Assembly (NCBI GenBank): GCA_963795715.1 | Contig: CAWCIY010000003.1 | Span: forward strand, 1,178,001 to 1,242,000 | Length of the DNA: 64,000 nucleotides | Source of the DNA: JAFEDN01 sp963795715 | GTDB taxonomy: Bacteria > Pseudomonadota > Gammaproteobacteria > Coxiellales > Coxiellaceae | Direction of reading: 5' to 3' | Part shown: positions 36,227-44,504 of the stretch, one piece after another | Position numbering within the stretch: position 1 is the first letter of the stretch | Layout of the letters: each line of letters begins with the position of its first letter | Translations under genes and position numbers: made by a program | The notes under the pieces: model-generated | What the model saw: only the letters and a program-made list of their open reading frames with translations | What the model was told of the DNA's origin: nothing | Database searches by the model: none

Positions 36227-36403
36227 ATAAGTTACATTTGGATTTTTAATGTTTATACCACACAATTTTAAGAAATTTATCCGTGATAGGATTAGGGCGT
36301 TCTATCCCTCTTCCTTCTAACGAAGTTCCCTTGGGAAGTTCGTTCCTTGGGTATTTACCGGAGGTATTAACAAACTCGCTACGGTGGCAACTGATTAATT
36401 TAG

Positions 36404-36486
36404 GATTATTTGATTATCAGTTCAGTGATTTTGAGTTCTGCAATTATCATCCGCATCCCGCTATTCGAGCTCCGATAACGGTTTGA
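36404..36486 (+). pseudogene. Remnant of the thyA 3' end
   Basis: Positions 36406-36486 match the last 81 bases of thyA (25457-25537) at 76 positions, the first 53 being identical, and translate to FDYQFSDFEFCNYHPHP followed by a conserved C-terminus and TGA. No other part of thyA precedes it. It marks the far edge of the FG-GAP block and looks like an attachment-site or duplication scar. The 67-codon frame that contains it (from 36283) is not considered a gene. Confidence 0.85.
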
Positions 36487-36516
36487 TTGACAAGAAATTT
36501 TAATATGCCATAATAT
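36487..36516 (+). promoter_or_regulatory. Promoter of the toxin-antitoxin pair
   Basis: TTGACA at 36487-36492 and TAATAT at 36511-36516 (18-base spacing; CATAAT two bases earlier is an alternative). The -35 box begins directly after the TGA of the thyA remnant and is also found after the intact thyA. An inverted repeat CCATA...TATGG at 36508-36527 overlaps the -10 region and may be the autoregulatory operator. Confidence 0.55.
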
Positions 36517-36542
36517 AGAAACTATGGTTTATATTGGAATTT

Positions 36543-36791
36543 ATGACAATGCAGCAGCAAAATACTAAAATTGGAGAAGGTGGCCGACTAGTTATCCCGG
36601 CGGCTTATAGGAAAGCCTTGGATTTACATCCTGGAGATGAATTAATTATTCGAATTGAAAATGGTGAATTACGCCTTTTTCGTCAATCTCAAGCACTCCA
36701 AAGGATACGTGCTGCAGTTAGAAAAAAAATCACCAAAAAAGTAAGCCACGTTGATGAGTTTTTGGCTGAGCGTAAACGAGATTCAGAATGA
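36543..36791 (+). CDS. AbrB/VapB-type antitoxin
   Basis: An 82-residue protein with an N-terminal SpoVT/AbrB swapped-hairpin DNA-binding domain: KIGEGGRLVIPAAYRKALDLHPGDELIIRIENGELRLF. The basic C-terminus (RKKITKKVSHVDEFLAERKRD) would bind and neutralise the toxin. The start is ATG 36543; a TTG nine bases upstream is less likely. Its stop overlaps the downstream ATG by four bases, the usual coupling in toxin-antitoxin operons, and it is expected to repress its own promoter. Confidence 0.9.
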   Translation: MTMQQQNTKIGEGGRLVIPAAYRKALDLHPGDELIIRIENGELRLFRQSQALQRIRAAVRKKITKKVSHVDEFLAERKRDSE

Positions 36792-37183
36792 CCAATATGC
36801 CAAAACCAGTCGTGCTGGATGCATCAGCGCTTATCGCTTTAATTTACCAAGAAAAGGGTGCAATTTTAGTAGAAGAAAGTTTGCCTCATGTAGAAATTTC
36901 AACTGTCAATTTGGCTGAAGTAGCTTCATTTTTAGTAAAGAGAGGTCTTACTGTAGGAGATGCCACATCATTGTTGAATGATTTGGCTATTCCCACAATT
37001 CCTTTTGATGACACTCAAGCTTTCTTGTCGGCGCATTTAGTTAATAAAACAGCAGATAAGGGTTTATCTTTAGGAGATCGCGCCTGTTTAGCGCTAGCAA
37101 TCCACAAAGATCAATCAGTACTTACAGCTGACAAAATTTGGAAAGAGCTGGATTTGAATTTAGAAATTAATCTCATCCGTTAA
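36788..37183 (+). CDS. vapC: PIN-domain toxin, VapC-like
   Basis: A 131-residue PIN-domain ribonuclease. The four acidic active-site positions are visible: Asp in VVLDASALIAL, Glu in NLAEVASFL, Asp in LSLGDRACLALA and Asp in VLTADKIW. VapC toxins cleave tRNA or rRNA when freed from the antitoxin. It overlaps the antitoxin gene by four bases. The pair adjoins the scar of the FG-GAP island and might stabilise it. Confidence 0.9.
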   Translation: MTNMPKPVVLDASALIALIYQEKGAILVEESLPHVEISTVNLAEVASFLVKRGLTVGDATSLLNDLAIPTIPFDDTQAFLSAHLVNKTADKGLSLGDRACLALAIHKDQSVLTADKIWKELDLNLEINLIR

Positions 37184-37276
37184 GAGTCTCAATCTTCCGC
37201 GCAATAGGTCTTCGCAGTAGGAGGCATCTTACCTTTAAATTTGATGCTTTCGTTCGAATATTGTCAGCCTTTTTAT

Positions 37277-37420
37277 TCATTCTAATTGTAAAAAAACCGC
37301 TTCTATCGGAATATGAGCTGCCTTTTCAGCGTTCTCAATGAACTGCTCTATTTTTACAGGAGTAAACCGTTCGTGGAGTCCTTGCCGGGTGATCTGGATG
37401 CCTCTCAGATTTTTGATACA
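37277..37420 (-). pseudogene. Possible transposase fragment
   Basis: A 47-codon open stretch on the minus strand ends in TGA at 37277 and reads RGIQITRQGLHERFTPVKIE followed by a helix and AAHIPIEAVFLQLE. This resembles the N-terminal part of IS4-type transposases (ISRQALDERFT-like), with a stop at both ends. It lies in the 400-base gap between the toxin and the aldehyde dehydrogenase. Next to it is an inverted repeat (TGCATAGAGTT at 37430-37440, complement at 37476-37486). Confidence 0.35.
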
Positions 37421-37429
37421 TTAGCGTCT

Positions 37430-37546
37430 TGCATAGAGTTCCTTTCTGATTTTTCGGGCGAAAAATTTTCTCGGTAACTCTATGCAACTTTATATTATTT
37501 TTCAAGCCCTTATTTAATAAAAAAATTCCTTAGCTTGACGCCTATG
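37430..37546. repeat. Palindrome and half-site of the MITE-like element
   Basis: An 11-bp inverted pair (37430-37440 and 37476-37486) surrounds a smaller TTTTTCGGGCGAAAAA hairpin. A 26-base stretch at 37521-37546, ending CTTGACGCCTATG, matches the right end of the 168-bp element at 19421-19588 at about 22 positions, and is probably the relic of another copy. Nothing else is visible up to the aldehyde dehydrogenase stop at 37589. Confidence 0.45.
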
Positions 37547-37588
37547 CCCAATCTAGGTAGCTCCCTCTTAGAACTCATGCGGCTCGCA

Positions 37589-38956
37589 CTATTTGATACA
37601 AATGGTTTTAACATTGGTAAATTCTCGAATACCGTATTCTCCCAGCTCACGGCCAAATCCTGAGTAATTAATGCCGCCAAAGGGGAGACGAGGATCGGAA
37701 GTAACCAAATCGTTCACAAAACAACTGCCTGCTTGGATCTTGTGGGCGGCAATTTGTTCTCCTCGTGCGATATCCTGAGTAAAAATTGCGGCAGATAAGC
37801 CGTATTCGCTGGTATTGGCAATGCGAATTGCATCCGCTTCGTCCTTGGCGCCAATTAATGCTATCACCGGGCCAAATATTTCCTCTTTCATTGCGGGCAT
37901 ATTGGCAGTGATATTTTTTAATACAGTAGGTGGATAATAGAATCCGGGTTGAGCCGGAATTTTCCCTCCTACAAGGACTTCTGCCCCTTGTTTTACACAT
38001 TCTTCAACCTGTTTATGCACGGTATCACGCAAATCGGCTCTGGCTAGAGGGCCTAGCTGGGTGTTACTATCGGCGGGATCGCCCAGGCGATAGTTATTTA
38101 ACTCTTCTAATACCAATTTTTCAAACTGCTTTCGTACTGAGTCAACCACGATAATGCGTTTCGCAGCAATACAAACCTGCCCAGAATTATTGAGCCGGGA
38201 TGCTACACAGGTTTTAGCCGCCGCAGATAAATCAGCATCTTCCAAAATGAGATAAGGATCACTGCCGCCCAATTCCAAAACGACTTTTTTTAAAGCGGCC
38301 GCGGCTTCGCTGCCGACAATGCTGCCGGCTCTGGGACTACCCGTCAAAGTGACACCTTTGACCAGACGATGGCGGATGACATGGGCGGACGTGTCATTAT
38401 CGATGACCAAAGTTCGAAACAGATTTTGTGGAAATCCTGCTTCTTGACAAAGTTTTTCAATGGCTAAGCCTGTTCCAGTAGAAATAGCGGCATGACGCAG
38501 TAAAGCCGCGTTTCCTGCCATCAAGTTGGGGGCTGCAAAACGAAAAACCTGCCAAAAGGGATAATTCCAAGGCATGATGGCAAAAATAACGCCCAAAGGC
38601 TGATAGGTCACATAGCTTTTCGATTTTTCAGTTTTTACCGGCTGAGGAGCCAGCAGTCTTTCCGCATTTTCAGCAAAATATCGACAGGCCCATTGGCATT
38701 TTTCAATTTCAGAAATGCTGAACCGAATGGGTTTGCCCATTTCCTGTGTCATTAGTTGAGCATAATCTTGTTTGTGTTTCTCTAATAAATCAGCCATTTT
38801 TTGTAAAATTTTTGCACGATTGTTAAAACTGGTTTCTCGCCATTCAAGAAAAGCGGTGTGAGTGGCATTGATTATGGCGTCTACTTCCGCAATATCCATT
38901 TCGGTGTAGGTTTTAATGACTTTGCCATTGGTTGGATTAATAGTTTGTATAGTCAT
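37589..38956 (-). CDS. NAD(P)-dependent aldehyde dehydrogenase (succinate-semialdehyde type)
   Basis: A 455-residue soluble dehydrogenase. The catalytic Cys is in NNSGQVCIAAKRI and the general base Glu in VVLELGGSDPYLIL; cofactor contacts include MPWNYPFWQVFRF and LTGSPRAGSIVG. The short N-terminus (INPTNGKVIKTYTEMD) and overall length fit the Sad/YneI-like succinate-semialdehyde dehydrogenases. The ATG at 38956 has AGGAAG upstream; a longer frame to 39055 would overlap the divergent cNMP-binding gene and is rejected. Confidence 0.93.
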   Translation of the reverse strand: MTIQTINPTNGKVIKTYTEMDIAEVDAIINATHTAFLEWRETSFNNRAKILQKMADLLEKHKQDYAQLMTQEMGKPIRFSISEIEKCQWACRYFAENAERLLAPQPVKTEKSKSYVTYQPLGVIFAIMPWNYPFWQVFRFAAPNLMAGNAALLRHAAISTGTGLAIEKLCQEAGFPQNLFRTLVIDNDTSAHVIRHRLVKGVTLTGSPRAGSIVGSEAAAALKKVVLELGGSDPYLILEDADLSAAAKTCVASRLNNSGQVCIAAKRIIVVDSVRKQFEKLVLEELNNYRLGDPADSNTQLGPLARADLRDTVHKQVEECVKQGAEVLVGGKIPAQPGFYYPPTVLKNITANMPAMKEEIFGPVIALIGAKDEADAIRIANTSEYGLSAAIFTQDIARGEQIAAHKIQAGSCFVNDLVTSDPRLPFGGINYSGFGRELGEYGIREFTNVKTICIK

Positions 38957-39032
38957 GTCAACTTCCTGGAAACTGTATTGTGCGTAGGCTAATATCATAA
39001 TATAGCGTTTTTCAATTCGGAAGCAAAGCTGC

Positions 39033-39467
39033 ATGGACCTTACAGAACTTCTCACGACTCATACATTATTTTCTCATCTCGATCAGGCTGCGATTTACCG
39101 CCTGGTAGCATTGGCACAAGTAAAGACGTTCCAAACAGGTGATTTGATATTACAGGAAGGACAGATCAGCGAAGGATGCTTCATTCTTTTGAGCGGCGAA
39201 GTTGAAGTCATGAAGGGCCTCAATTCTTCAATACCTAGGAGCATCGCCCGACTGGGTAAAGGAGAAATTATTGGTGAAATGTCGATCATAGATGATCAAC
39301 CCCATTCGGCATCCGTGCGTGTCTTACAGGAAACACAATGCATTATGATAGAACGCTGGGATTTTAAAGCACAGATACAAGCTTATCCGGAAATAGCGTT
39401 GCAATTGTTGCCTATTCTTGCTAGACGCCTACGAAGAGTACTTGAGGAGCAAGGCAGGAGTTTCTGA
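39033..39467 (+). CDS. Cyclic-nucleotide-binding (CRP-like) domain protein
   Basis: A 144-residue single-domain protein. The cNMP-binding fold is clear: LFSHLDQAAIYRLVALAQ, FQTGDLILQEGQISEGCFILLSGEVEV, and the phosphate-cassette region GKGEIIGEMSIIDDQPHSASVRV, ending in a helix ARRLRRVLEEQGRS. There is no DNA-binding domain, so it is a sensor or regulatory subunit rather than a transcription factor. It is upstream of the NHLM-type exporter genes, separated by REP copy C; cNMP-binding domains are known partners of such exporters in other bacteria, which makes a functional link plausible. No SD-like sequence is clear. Confidence 0.85.
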   Translation: MDLTELLTTHTLFSHLDQAAIYRLVALAQVKTFQTGDLILQEGQISEGCFILLSGEVEVMKGLNSSIPRSIARLGKGEIIGEMSIIDDQPHSASVRVLQETQCIMIERWDFKAQIQAYPEIALQLLPILARRLRRVLEEQGRSF

Positions 39468-39485
39468 TGAAGAGAACTCCATTTT

Positions 39486-39604
39486 GCGCGATGGGGGATC
39501 GCAAGGGAGAGAATCGCGATTCTCTCCCTTCATTCCGAGCAATCGGCTTTGCCGATGCGCAGGATATAAATCAGGAAGCGATTCCCAAGGAATCGATGGC
39601 AGCA
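39486..39604. repeat. REP-like three-hairpin repeat, copy C
   Basis: GCGCGATGGGGGATCGC, then the GGGAGAGAATCGCGATTCTCTCCC palindrome in which both arms carry matching changes relative to the other copies. An ATCGGCTTTGCCGAT hairpin and GCGATTCCCAAGGAATCG follow. The paired, compensating changes show that the hairpin itself is maintained. It lies directly before the exporter start codon. Confidence 0.75.
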
Positions 39605-39615
39605 AGAAGGTAATT

Positions 39616-40176
39616 ATGTCGGATGAAGAACAAAAAAAGCAGTCTATTTTTAGACAGCAAGCATTAGAATATATTACTTCAATCCAAAGTGCAGATGATT
39701 TAATACCGGCGACGACTTCATTTGCTTGGTTAACACTGTTAGCGCTTGGCATTTTTTTACTGGCTCTTATTTTTTGGCTTTTTTTAGGGGTGGTGCAATT
39801 GCACGTGCAAGGCAGAGGGCTTTTGTTAACAGAAAATCTGGCAATAGTGTATGTTCCGGCTGTAGAAACACCCCCTTTGCACACAGGCATGGTTGCCTGG
39901 TTAAGTCCAATTCGGAATGGTAAATTACACACGCCACATTTTTCTGGAAAAATTGTTAACGTTGACAATATCCCTGTTACACCCAATGAAATGCTAAATC
40001 AGCTTAAAAACCCGAGTTTAGTCAGTTATTTTTTGCAAACAGGGCCACAGCTAGCGTTGTATATTCAGTTAAATAAAAGCGTTTATGATTCCCTGGACAA
40101 AGGTTCCTTAATTGAAGCACGCATAGTAATACAACAGGAATCGCCCTTTGCTATGATGTTGTCAGGTAGCAAATGA
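39616..40176 (+). CDS. Short HlyD-like secretion protein of an NHLM-type exporter
   Basis: A 186-residue protein, read from ATG 39616 (GAAGG eight bases upstream; the in-frame extension to 39418 runs through a repeat). The N-terminus FRQQALEYITSIQSADDLI and the single membrane helix (about residues 38-60) followed by VQLHVQGRGLLL match the NHLM-type HlyD-like secretion protein. Unusually, the long coiled-coil hairpin of periplasmic adaptors is missing: after the first beta segment the chain goes directly to TPHFSGKIVNVDNIPVTPNEML and a terminal beta domain. It may connect the two ABC proteins without reaching an outer-membrane channel. It overlaps the next gene by four bases. Confidence 0.75.
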   Translation: MSDEEQKKQSIFRQQALEYITSIQSADDLIPATTSFAWLTLLALGIFLLALIFWLFLGVVQLHVQGRGLLLTENLAIVYVPAVETPPLHTGMVAWLSPIRNGKLHTPHFSGKIVNVDNIPVTPNEMLNQLKNPSLVSYFLQTGPQLALYIQLNKSVYDSLDKGSLIEARIVIQQESPFAMMLSGSK

Positions 40177-42320
40177 ACAATTTCCATAGAGAAAAAACAC
40201 CTGTAATGCTGCAAATGGATAATGCTGAATGTGGTGCAATCGCATTGGGAATTATTTTAGCTTATTTTGGACTGCACTTACCGCCATCTCAGTTGCGGGA
40301 AGCCTGTGGTGTGAGTAGGGATGGTAGTAAAGCGATTAATATTATTAAAGCTGCGCGGCAGTATGGTATGGAAGCGCATGGAATACAGCGTACTTTAGAA
40401 GAAGTAAAACAATTGCCGGCCCCTTTTATTGTCTTTTGGGAATTTAATCACTTTCTTATCGTCGAGGGGTTTGGGAAGCATAAAGTTTTTTTAAATGATC
40501 CTGCTACTGGACCGAGAACAGTCTCTCATCAGGAATTTAATCAAGGATTCACCGGCATCGTTTTGTTTATGACTCCCGGTGAAAATTTTAAGCCGGCAGG
40601 TGAACCAGAGCCTTCCTTATTGGTCTCATTTTGGCGGCAAATAGCCAATATGCGTTGGAACTGGATTTATATCTTAACTATTTCAGTTTTACAAATTTTT
40701 CCAATTATTAGTTTGGCTTTTTTAACAAAAATATTTTTTGACTATATTTTACTGGAAAAAAAAGTTGATCTTTTAATAAATGTGTTATTAGGAATAGGTG
40801 TGTCCGGTGTATTTTTTGCTGGTTTAACTTGGTTACAGCGTCATTACCGGTTATATTTATTTATTAAGATCAAATTAGAGCAAATGATCCAATTTTATTG
40901 GAGATTATTACATTTACCGCTTGATTTTTTTGAACAACGCGCCATCGGTGATTTAGCTGAGCGGGTCGAAGCCAATAGTTCATTAGCAGATATGTTAGTT
41001 AATAAAATTCCCGCGCATATAGCCGGTTTGATCAGTATGGCTCTACTAGTCATATTTATGTTTTTATTAAATAAGATTTTAGCGGTGATCAGCATTACTT
41101 TGGTGCTTTTAAATTTTGCGCTACTATCCTTTATCACCCTACGTAATCGTGATTTAGGAGGTCGTTACAAGCAGATGCAAGGAAAGTTAGCAAGTATCGA
41201 AATAAATGGTGTTAAAATTATTGAAACGTTAAAAGCCAACGCCATGGAAAATGATTTTTTCAACCAATGGTCGGCAGCGCATGCTCAGAAAACATTATGT
41301 GCACAGCGGCTGGCCTTAAATAGCTTTTTTTTGAAAATTTTGCCGTTTTTTTTTCAAGTGATCAATACGATTATAGTTTTAGGTTTGGGTGGTTGGTTTA
41401 TAATGCATCAACAACTTTCTCCTGGTGGATTAATTAGTTTTGAAATTTTACTGATTAATTTTACCTTTATTTTGTTAGAATTACTGAATATAAATGAGAA
41501 TTATGCCAGATTTAAAGGAGATATCGCTAGGATAAATGATATCAATGAACAACCTATTGAACAAAAACCAAGTGTTCAAAATCGCCCTCTTGATTTTTCT
41601 AAACCGCAATTGGAATTTAGCAATATTCTTTTTGGCTATTCACGGCTAGAACCCCCGATATTTGAAAATATTTCATTTTCAGTTAATCCAGGTGAAAGAA
41701 TTGCTATCGTTGGACCCACCGGTGGTGGAAAATCTAGTATCGCTAAATTAATTTGTAGGTTGGCGTCGCCATGGTCGGGTGAAATACGCATTCATGGTTC
41801 ACCTCTGGTACAATTCGCTCGTGCTGATTTGGCGCGAATGATTGGTTTAGTCGATCAAAATATTTTTCTTTTTTCAGCCTCGGTGCGGGACAATTTAACA
41901 TTATGGAACAAAAATATCCGAGATCAAGAGATATATCATGCCTTGTCATTGGTAGAGATGGCCGATATTATTAGTAAAAGAGGAGGTTTAAATTATAAAA
42001 TTGAAGAATATGGGAGAAATTTCAGTGGTGGTCAAGTTCAGCGTTTAGAAATAGCTCGAGCTTTAATCCAAAGCCCGAAAATACTTATTTTAGACGAGGC
42101 CACATCTGCTTTGGATCCACTGTTGGAACAAGAAATTTATAATAATTTACGACAAAAAAATTGTACTTTAATTATTATCGCCCACCGGTTAAGCGCTATT
42201 AAGGACTGCGATCAAATTTTGGTAATTAAAAACGGCAAAATTGTACAACAAGGCAGGCATGAAAAATTAATTCAAGACAGTGGCTTATATCAGGAATTAG
42301 TGAGTTTAGAAATCCAATGA
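40173..42320 (+). CDS. NHLM-type peptidase/ABC exporter with C39 protease domain
   Basis: A 715-residue bacteriocin-exporter-type protein. The N-terminal C39 peptidase (about 1-140) has its catalytic Cys in DNAECGAIALG, His in NHFLIVEGFG and Asp in NDPATG; such domains cut leader peptides after a double Gly. Six membrane segments follow (about 160-440), then the ATPase domain with Walker A GPTGGGKSS, signature FSGGQVQRLEIARAL and Walker B ILILDEATSALD. It matches the peptidase-containing ABC protein of NHLM bacteriocin systems. It is coupled to both neighbours by four-base overlaps. A double-Gly substrate gene should therefore exist; the best local candidate is at 48080. Confidence 0.9.
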   Translation: MNNFHREKTPVMLQMDNAECGAIALGIILAYFGLHLPPSQLREACGVSRDGSKAINIIKAARQYGMEAHGIQRTLEEVKQLPAPFIVFWEFNHFLIVEGFGKHKVFLNDPATGPRTVSHQEFNQGFTGIVLFMTPGENFKPAGEPEPSLLVSFWRQIANMRWNWIYILTISVLQIFPIISLAFLTKIFFDYILLEKKVDLLINVLLGIGVSGVFFAGLTWLQRHYRLYLFIKIKLEQMIQFYWRLLHLPLDFFEQRAIGDLAERVEANSSLADMLVNKIPAHIAGLISMALLVIFMFLLNKILAVISITLVLLNFALLSFITLRNRDLGGRYKQMQGKLASIEINGVKIIETLKANAMENDFFNQWSAAHAQKTLCAQRLALNSFFLKILPFFFQVINTIIVLGLGGWFIMHQQLSPGGLISFEILLINFTFILLELLNINENYARFKGDIARINDINEQPIEQKPSVQNRPLDFSKPQLEFSNILFGYSRLEPPIFENISFSVNPGERIAIVGPTGGGKSSIAKLICRLASPWSGEIRIHGSPLVQFARADLARMIGLVDQNIFLFSASVRDNLTLWNKNIRDQEIYHALSLVEMADIISKRGGLNYKIEEYGRNFSGGQVQRLEIARALIQSPKILILDEATSALDPLLEQEIYNNLRQKNCTLIIIAHRLSAIKDCDQILVIKNGKIVQQGRHEKLIQDSGLYQELVSLEIQ

Positions 42321-44359
42321 TGGATAATTTAACCGAATTTGATAATGTATTCGCTGTTTGCGAAATCGTGGCTAAAAGAAAAAAAATTCATTTAGTACGC
42401 CCGCCTGTTTCGACTGGAGGGGATAATTTATTTGATTATATCAAAGCCATTGCTGAAACTTCAGGCTTTAGATGCCGTCAAATTAATTTATCATCTCAGT
42501 GGTGGAAAAAAGATGTTGGCAGCTTGGTGGCATTTTATCGTGATGAACCTTGTGCTTTGCTTCCCAAAAAAAATCGCGGTTATTATTTACTGGCTTTGAA
42601 GACTCGAAAGCGGATTACCATAGACCCTGCAATAGCCAAAGATATTTCGGCCACCGCATTTTATTTTTATACTCCCTTATCTTCGCATATCCATAAGATT
42701 CCCCTATTTGAATTATGGCGGTTTGTGGGCGTGCAAATATTATTAACTATTTTTTTATTATCGGCACCGTTAGGATTTGGATTATTATTTAATAAAATTA
42801 TTGCTAATGTAGATTTTTTGTTGCTTTGGCAAATGATTATCTTCTTGTCTATAAATGCCTTGGTGGTAACGCTTTTTCGCACAACACAATTGGCCACTCA
42901 AATGCGGTTACAGTTTAAATTATCTTCCAAGTTCGCTCCTGCTATTTGGGATAAAATTCTTAAACTACCTCAGAAATTTTTTAAAAATTTAAGTGCCGGG
43001 AATATCGTTTTTAAGGCGAATTTAGCACAAGAAACGCAAGAATCATTGCTAAAATCCGTTTTTTTGTTTATTTCCGGAACTATAACATCCATTATAGTTT
43101 TAATTTTTTTGTTGTGTTATAGTTTTACCCTCACTTTGGCCGCAGTTTTTTTGATTATACTGATGGTTATTACTATTTCCCTGTTAAATTTAGCGCAATT
43201 AAAGAATAATACCCTGTTTTATTTTCGTTATGGCGGACTATCCACCTTTGTCTTCGAATCCTTAGCAGGCTTAGGTAAATTACGAGTTGCTGATGCTTTA
43301 AATAGAGTTTTTAAAATATGGACTCGATCTTTAATTAAAAGAACTGAAGCGGAAACAAAAATAAAGAAAAATTTTATGTATTTAGAAGTTTTTCTTGCGT
43401 TGTTTTTATTTTTAAGTCCCTTGTTATTGTATGCTCTTATCATAACTTTACACATCAAATTGAGTTTTGGCAATTTAGTGGCGTTTAATACCGCTTATTC
43501 CTTATTATTTATCATAATTTTTGAAATGACATCTGAATTAAGCAATGTGGTGCGTACAATTCCTCTTTGGAAACAGTCTAGAATTTTTTTTAAGACCAAA
43601 GTCGAACATGAATCTGGCTTTACTGATCCTGGAATACTCACTGGAGAAATTAAGCTTGATAAAGTCGTATTTCGTTATCATGCCTCTGATCAGCCCTTAT
43701 TTAAAAATTTATCTTTAGAAATTTCCTCCGGAGAATTTGTTGCGATTGTAGGTCCTTCTGGCTCTGGCAAGACCACTTTATTCAAATTGTTATTAGGGTT
43801 CGAAACTCCAGAGTCGGGAGAAATTTATTTTGATGGTATCAATTTACAAAGCTTACGGCTTTCCGAAGTGCGTAAGCAAATTGGTGTGGTCATTCAAAAT
43901 AGTACTTTGATTCCAGGTACCATTTTTGCCAATATCGCCGGCAGTTTTGATAAAATGACTCGACTAGAAGCTTGGGAAATTGCTGAAAAAGTAGGATTGG
44001 CAGAGTTTATTCGGCATTTACCAATGCAAATGGATACTTTAATAACTGAAGGCGCAATCACTTTATCGGGCGGCGAAATTCAACGCTTGGTGTTGGCCAG
44101 AGCTTTAGCAAAGCGGCCTAAAATATTACTTTTAGATGAGGCTACCAGCGCCTTGGATAATACGACTCAAGCCATGGTTCATAATTATTTAAAGCAATTA
44201 AACGCTACACAAATTATCGCAGCACATCGTTTAAGCACTGTAATCAACGCTCATCGAATCATAGTGGTAGACCAAGGGTCTATTGTGCAAGCCGGGACTT
44301 TTAATGAATTAATGAATCAACCTGGTTTATTTGCGCAACAGGCTGCACGGCAGTTGTAA
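42317..44359 (+). CDS. NHLM-type second ABC transporter, ATP-binding/permease
   Basis: A 680-residue ABC half-transporter with an N-terminal non-peptidase domain (about 1-125, HLVRPPVSTGGDNLFDYIKAIAE) that is characteristic of the second ABC protein in NHLM systems. Six membrane segments follow, then Walker A GPSGSGKTT, signature LSGGEIQRLVLARAL and Walker B ILLLDEATSALD. It probably forms a heterodimer with the C39 protein. The start is ATG 42317, overlapping the preceding stop. It ends 12 bases before a degenerate REP-like repeat and an insertion sequence, so anything originally downstream has been displaced. Confidence 0.88.
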   Translation: MMDNLTEFDNVFAVCEIVAKRKKIHLVRPPVSTGGDNLFDYIKAIAETSGFRCRQINLSSQWWKKDVGSLVAFYRDEPCALLPKKNRGYYLLALKTRKRITIDPAIAKDISATAFYFYTPLSSHIHKIPLFELWRFVGVQILLTIFLLSAPLGFGLLFNKIIANVDFLLLWQMIIFLSINALVVTLFRTTQLATQMRLQFKLSSKFAPAIWDKILKLPQKFFKNLSAGNIVFKANLAQETQESLLKSVFLFISGTITSIIVLIFLLCYSFTLTLAAVFLIILMVITISLLNLAQLKNNTLFYFRYGGLSTFVFESLAGLGKLRVADALNRVFKIWTRSLIKRTEAETKIKKNFMYLEVFLALFLFLSPLLLYALIITLHIKLSFGNLVAFNTAYSLLFIIIFEMTSELSNVVRTIPLWKQSRIFFKTKVEHESGFTDPGILTGEIKLDKVVFRYHASDQPLFKNLSLEISSGEFVAIVGPSGSGKTTLFKLLLGFETPESGEIYFDGINLQSLRLSEVRKQIGVVIQNSTLIPGTIFANIAGSFDKMTRLEAWEIAEKVGLAEFIRHLPMQMDTLITEGAITLSGGEIQRLVLARALAKRPKILLLDEATSALDNTTQAMVHNYLKQLNATQIIAAHRLSTVINAHRIIVVDQGSIVQAGTFNELMNQPGLFAQQAARQL

Positions 44360-44371
44360 ATTCCCTGTTTT

Positions 44372-44504
44372 TACGCGATGCTCGGCAAAGCCTGCGCTCG
44401 CGCGCTCAGGGGGGAGAATCGCGCCCCCCTCGCTTCACTCTCCCCTCCTTGAGAATCCCCCATCGCGCAAGAAAAAATCCCGGGAATGCAGCAATTCCCG
44501 CTGA
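44372..44504. repeat. REP-like repeat, rearranged copy D, interrupted by an IS
   Basis: Contains the family pieces ACGCGATG, GGGGGAGAATCGCG, CCCCCATCGCGCAAG and GCAATTCCCGCTGA, but in an altered, partly inverted order. The final CCCGCTGA (44497-44504) is the target site of the IS66-type element and reappears after it at 46304. Confidence 0.6.

Noticed and set aside
36283..36486. 67-codon frame containing the thyA-like end
   Set aside because: Only the last part matches thyA; the rest is non-coding leader with a near-palindrome (36319-36342). It is treated as a scar, not a gene.
25538..36486. Prophage
   Set aside because: No integrase, capsid, tail, terminase or lysis genes are visible in the block bounded by the thyA repeats.
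38957..39055. N-terminal extension of the aldehyde dehydrogenase
   Set aside because: It would overlap the divergent cNMP-binding gene, lacks family similarity, and an AGGAAG site supports ATG 38956.
39418..39615. N-terminal extension of the HlyD-like protein
   Set aside because: The extra residues are a translation of the REP-like repeat; ATG 39616 has a good ribosome site and family similarity starts there.
39429..39986. 185-codon minus-strand frame over the exporter start
   Set aside because: It is antisense to the HlyD-like gene and runs through the REP palindrome; no ribosome site and no recognisable domain.
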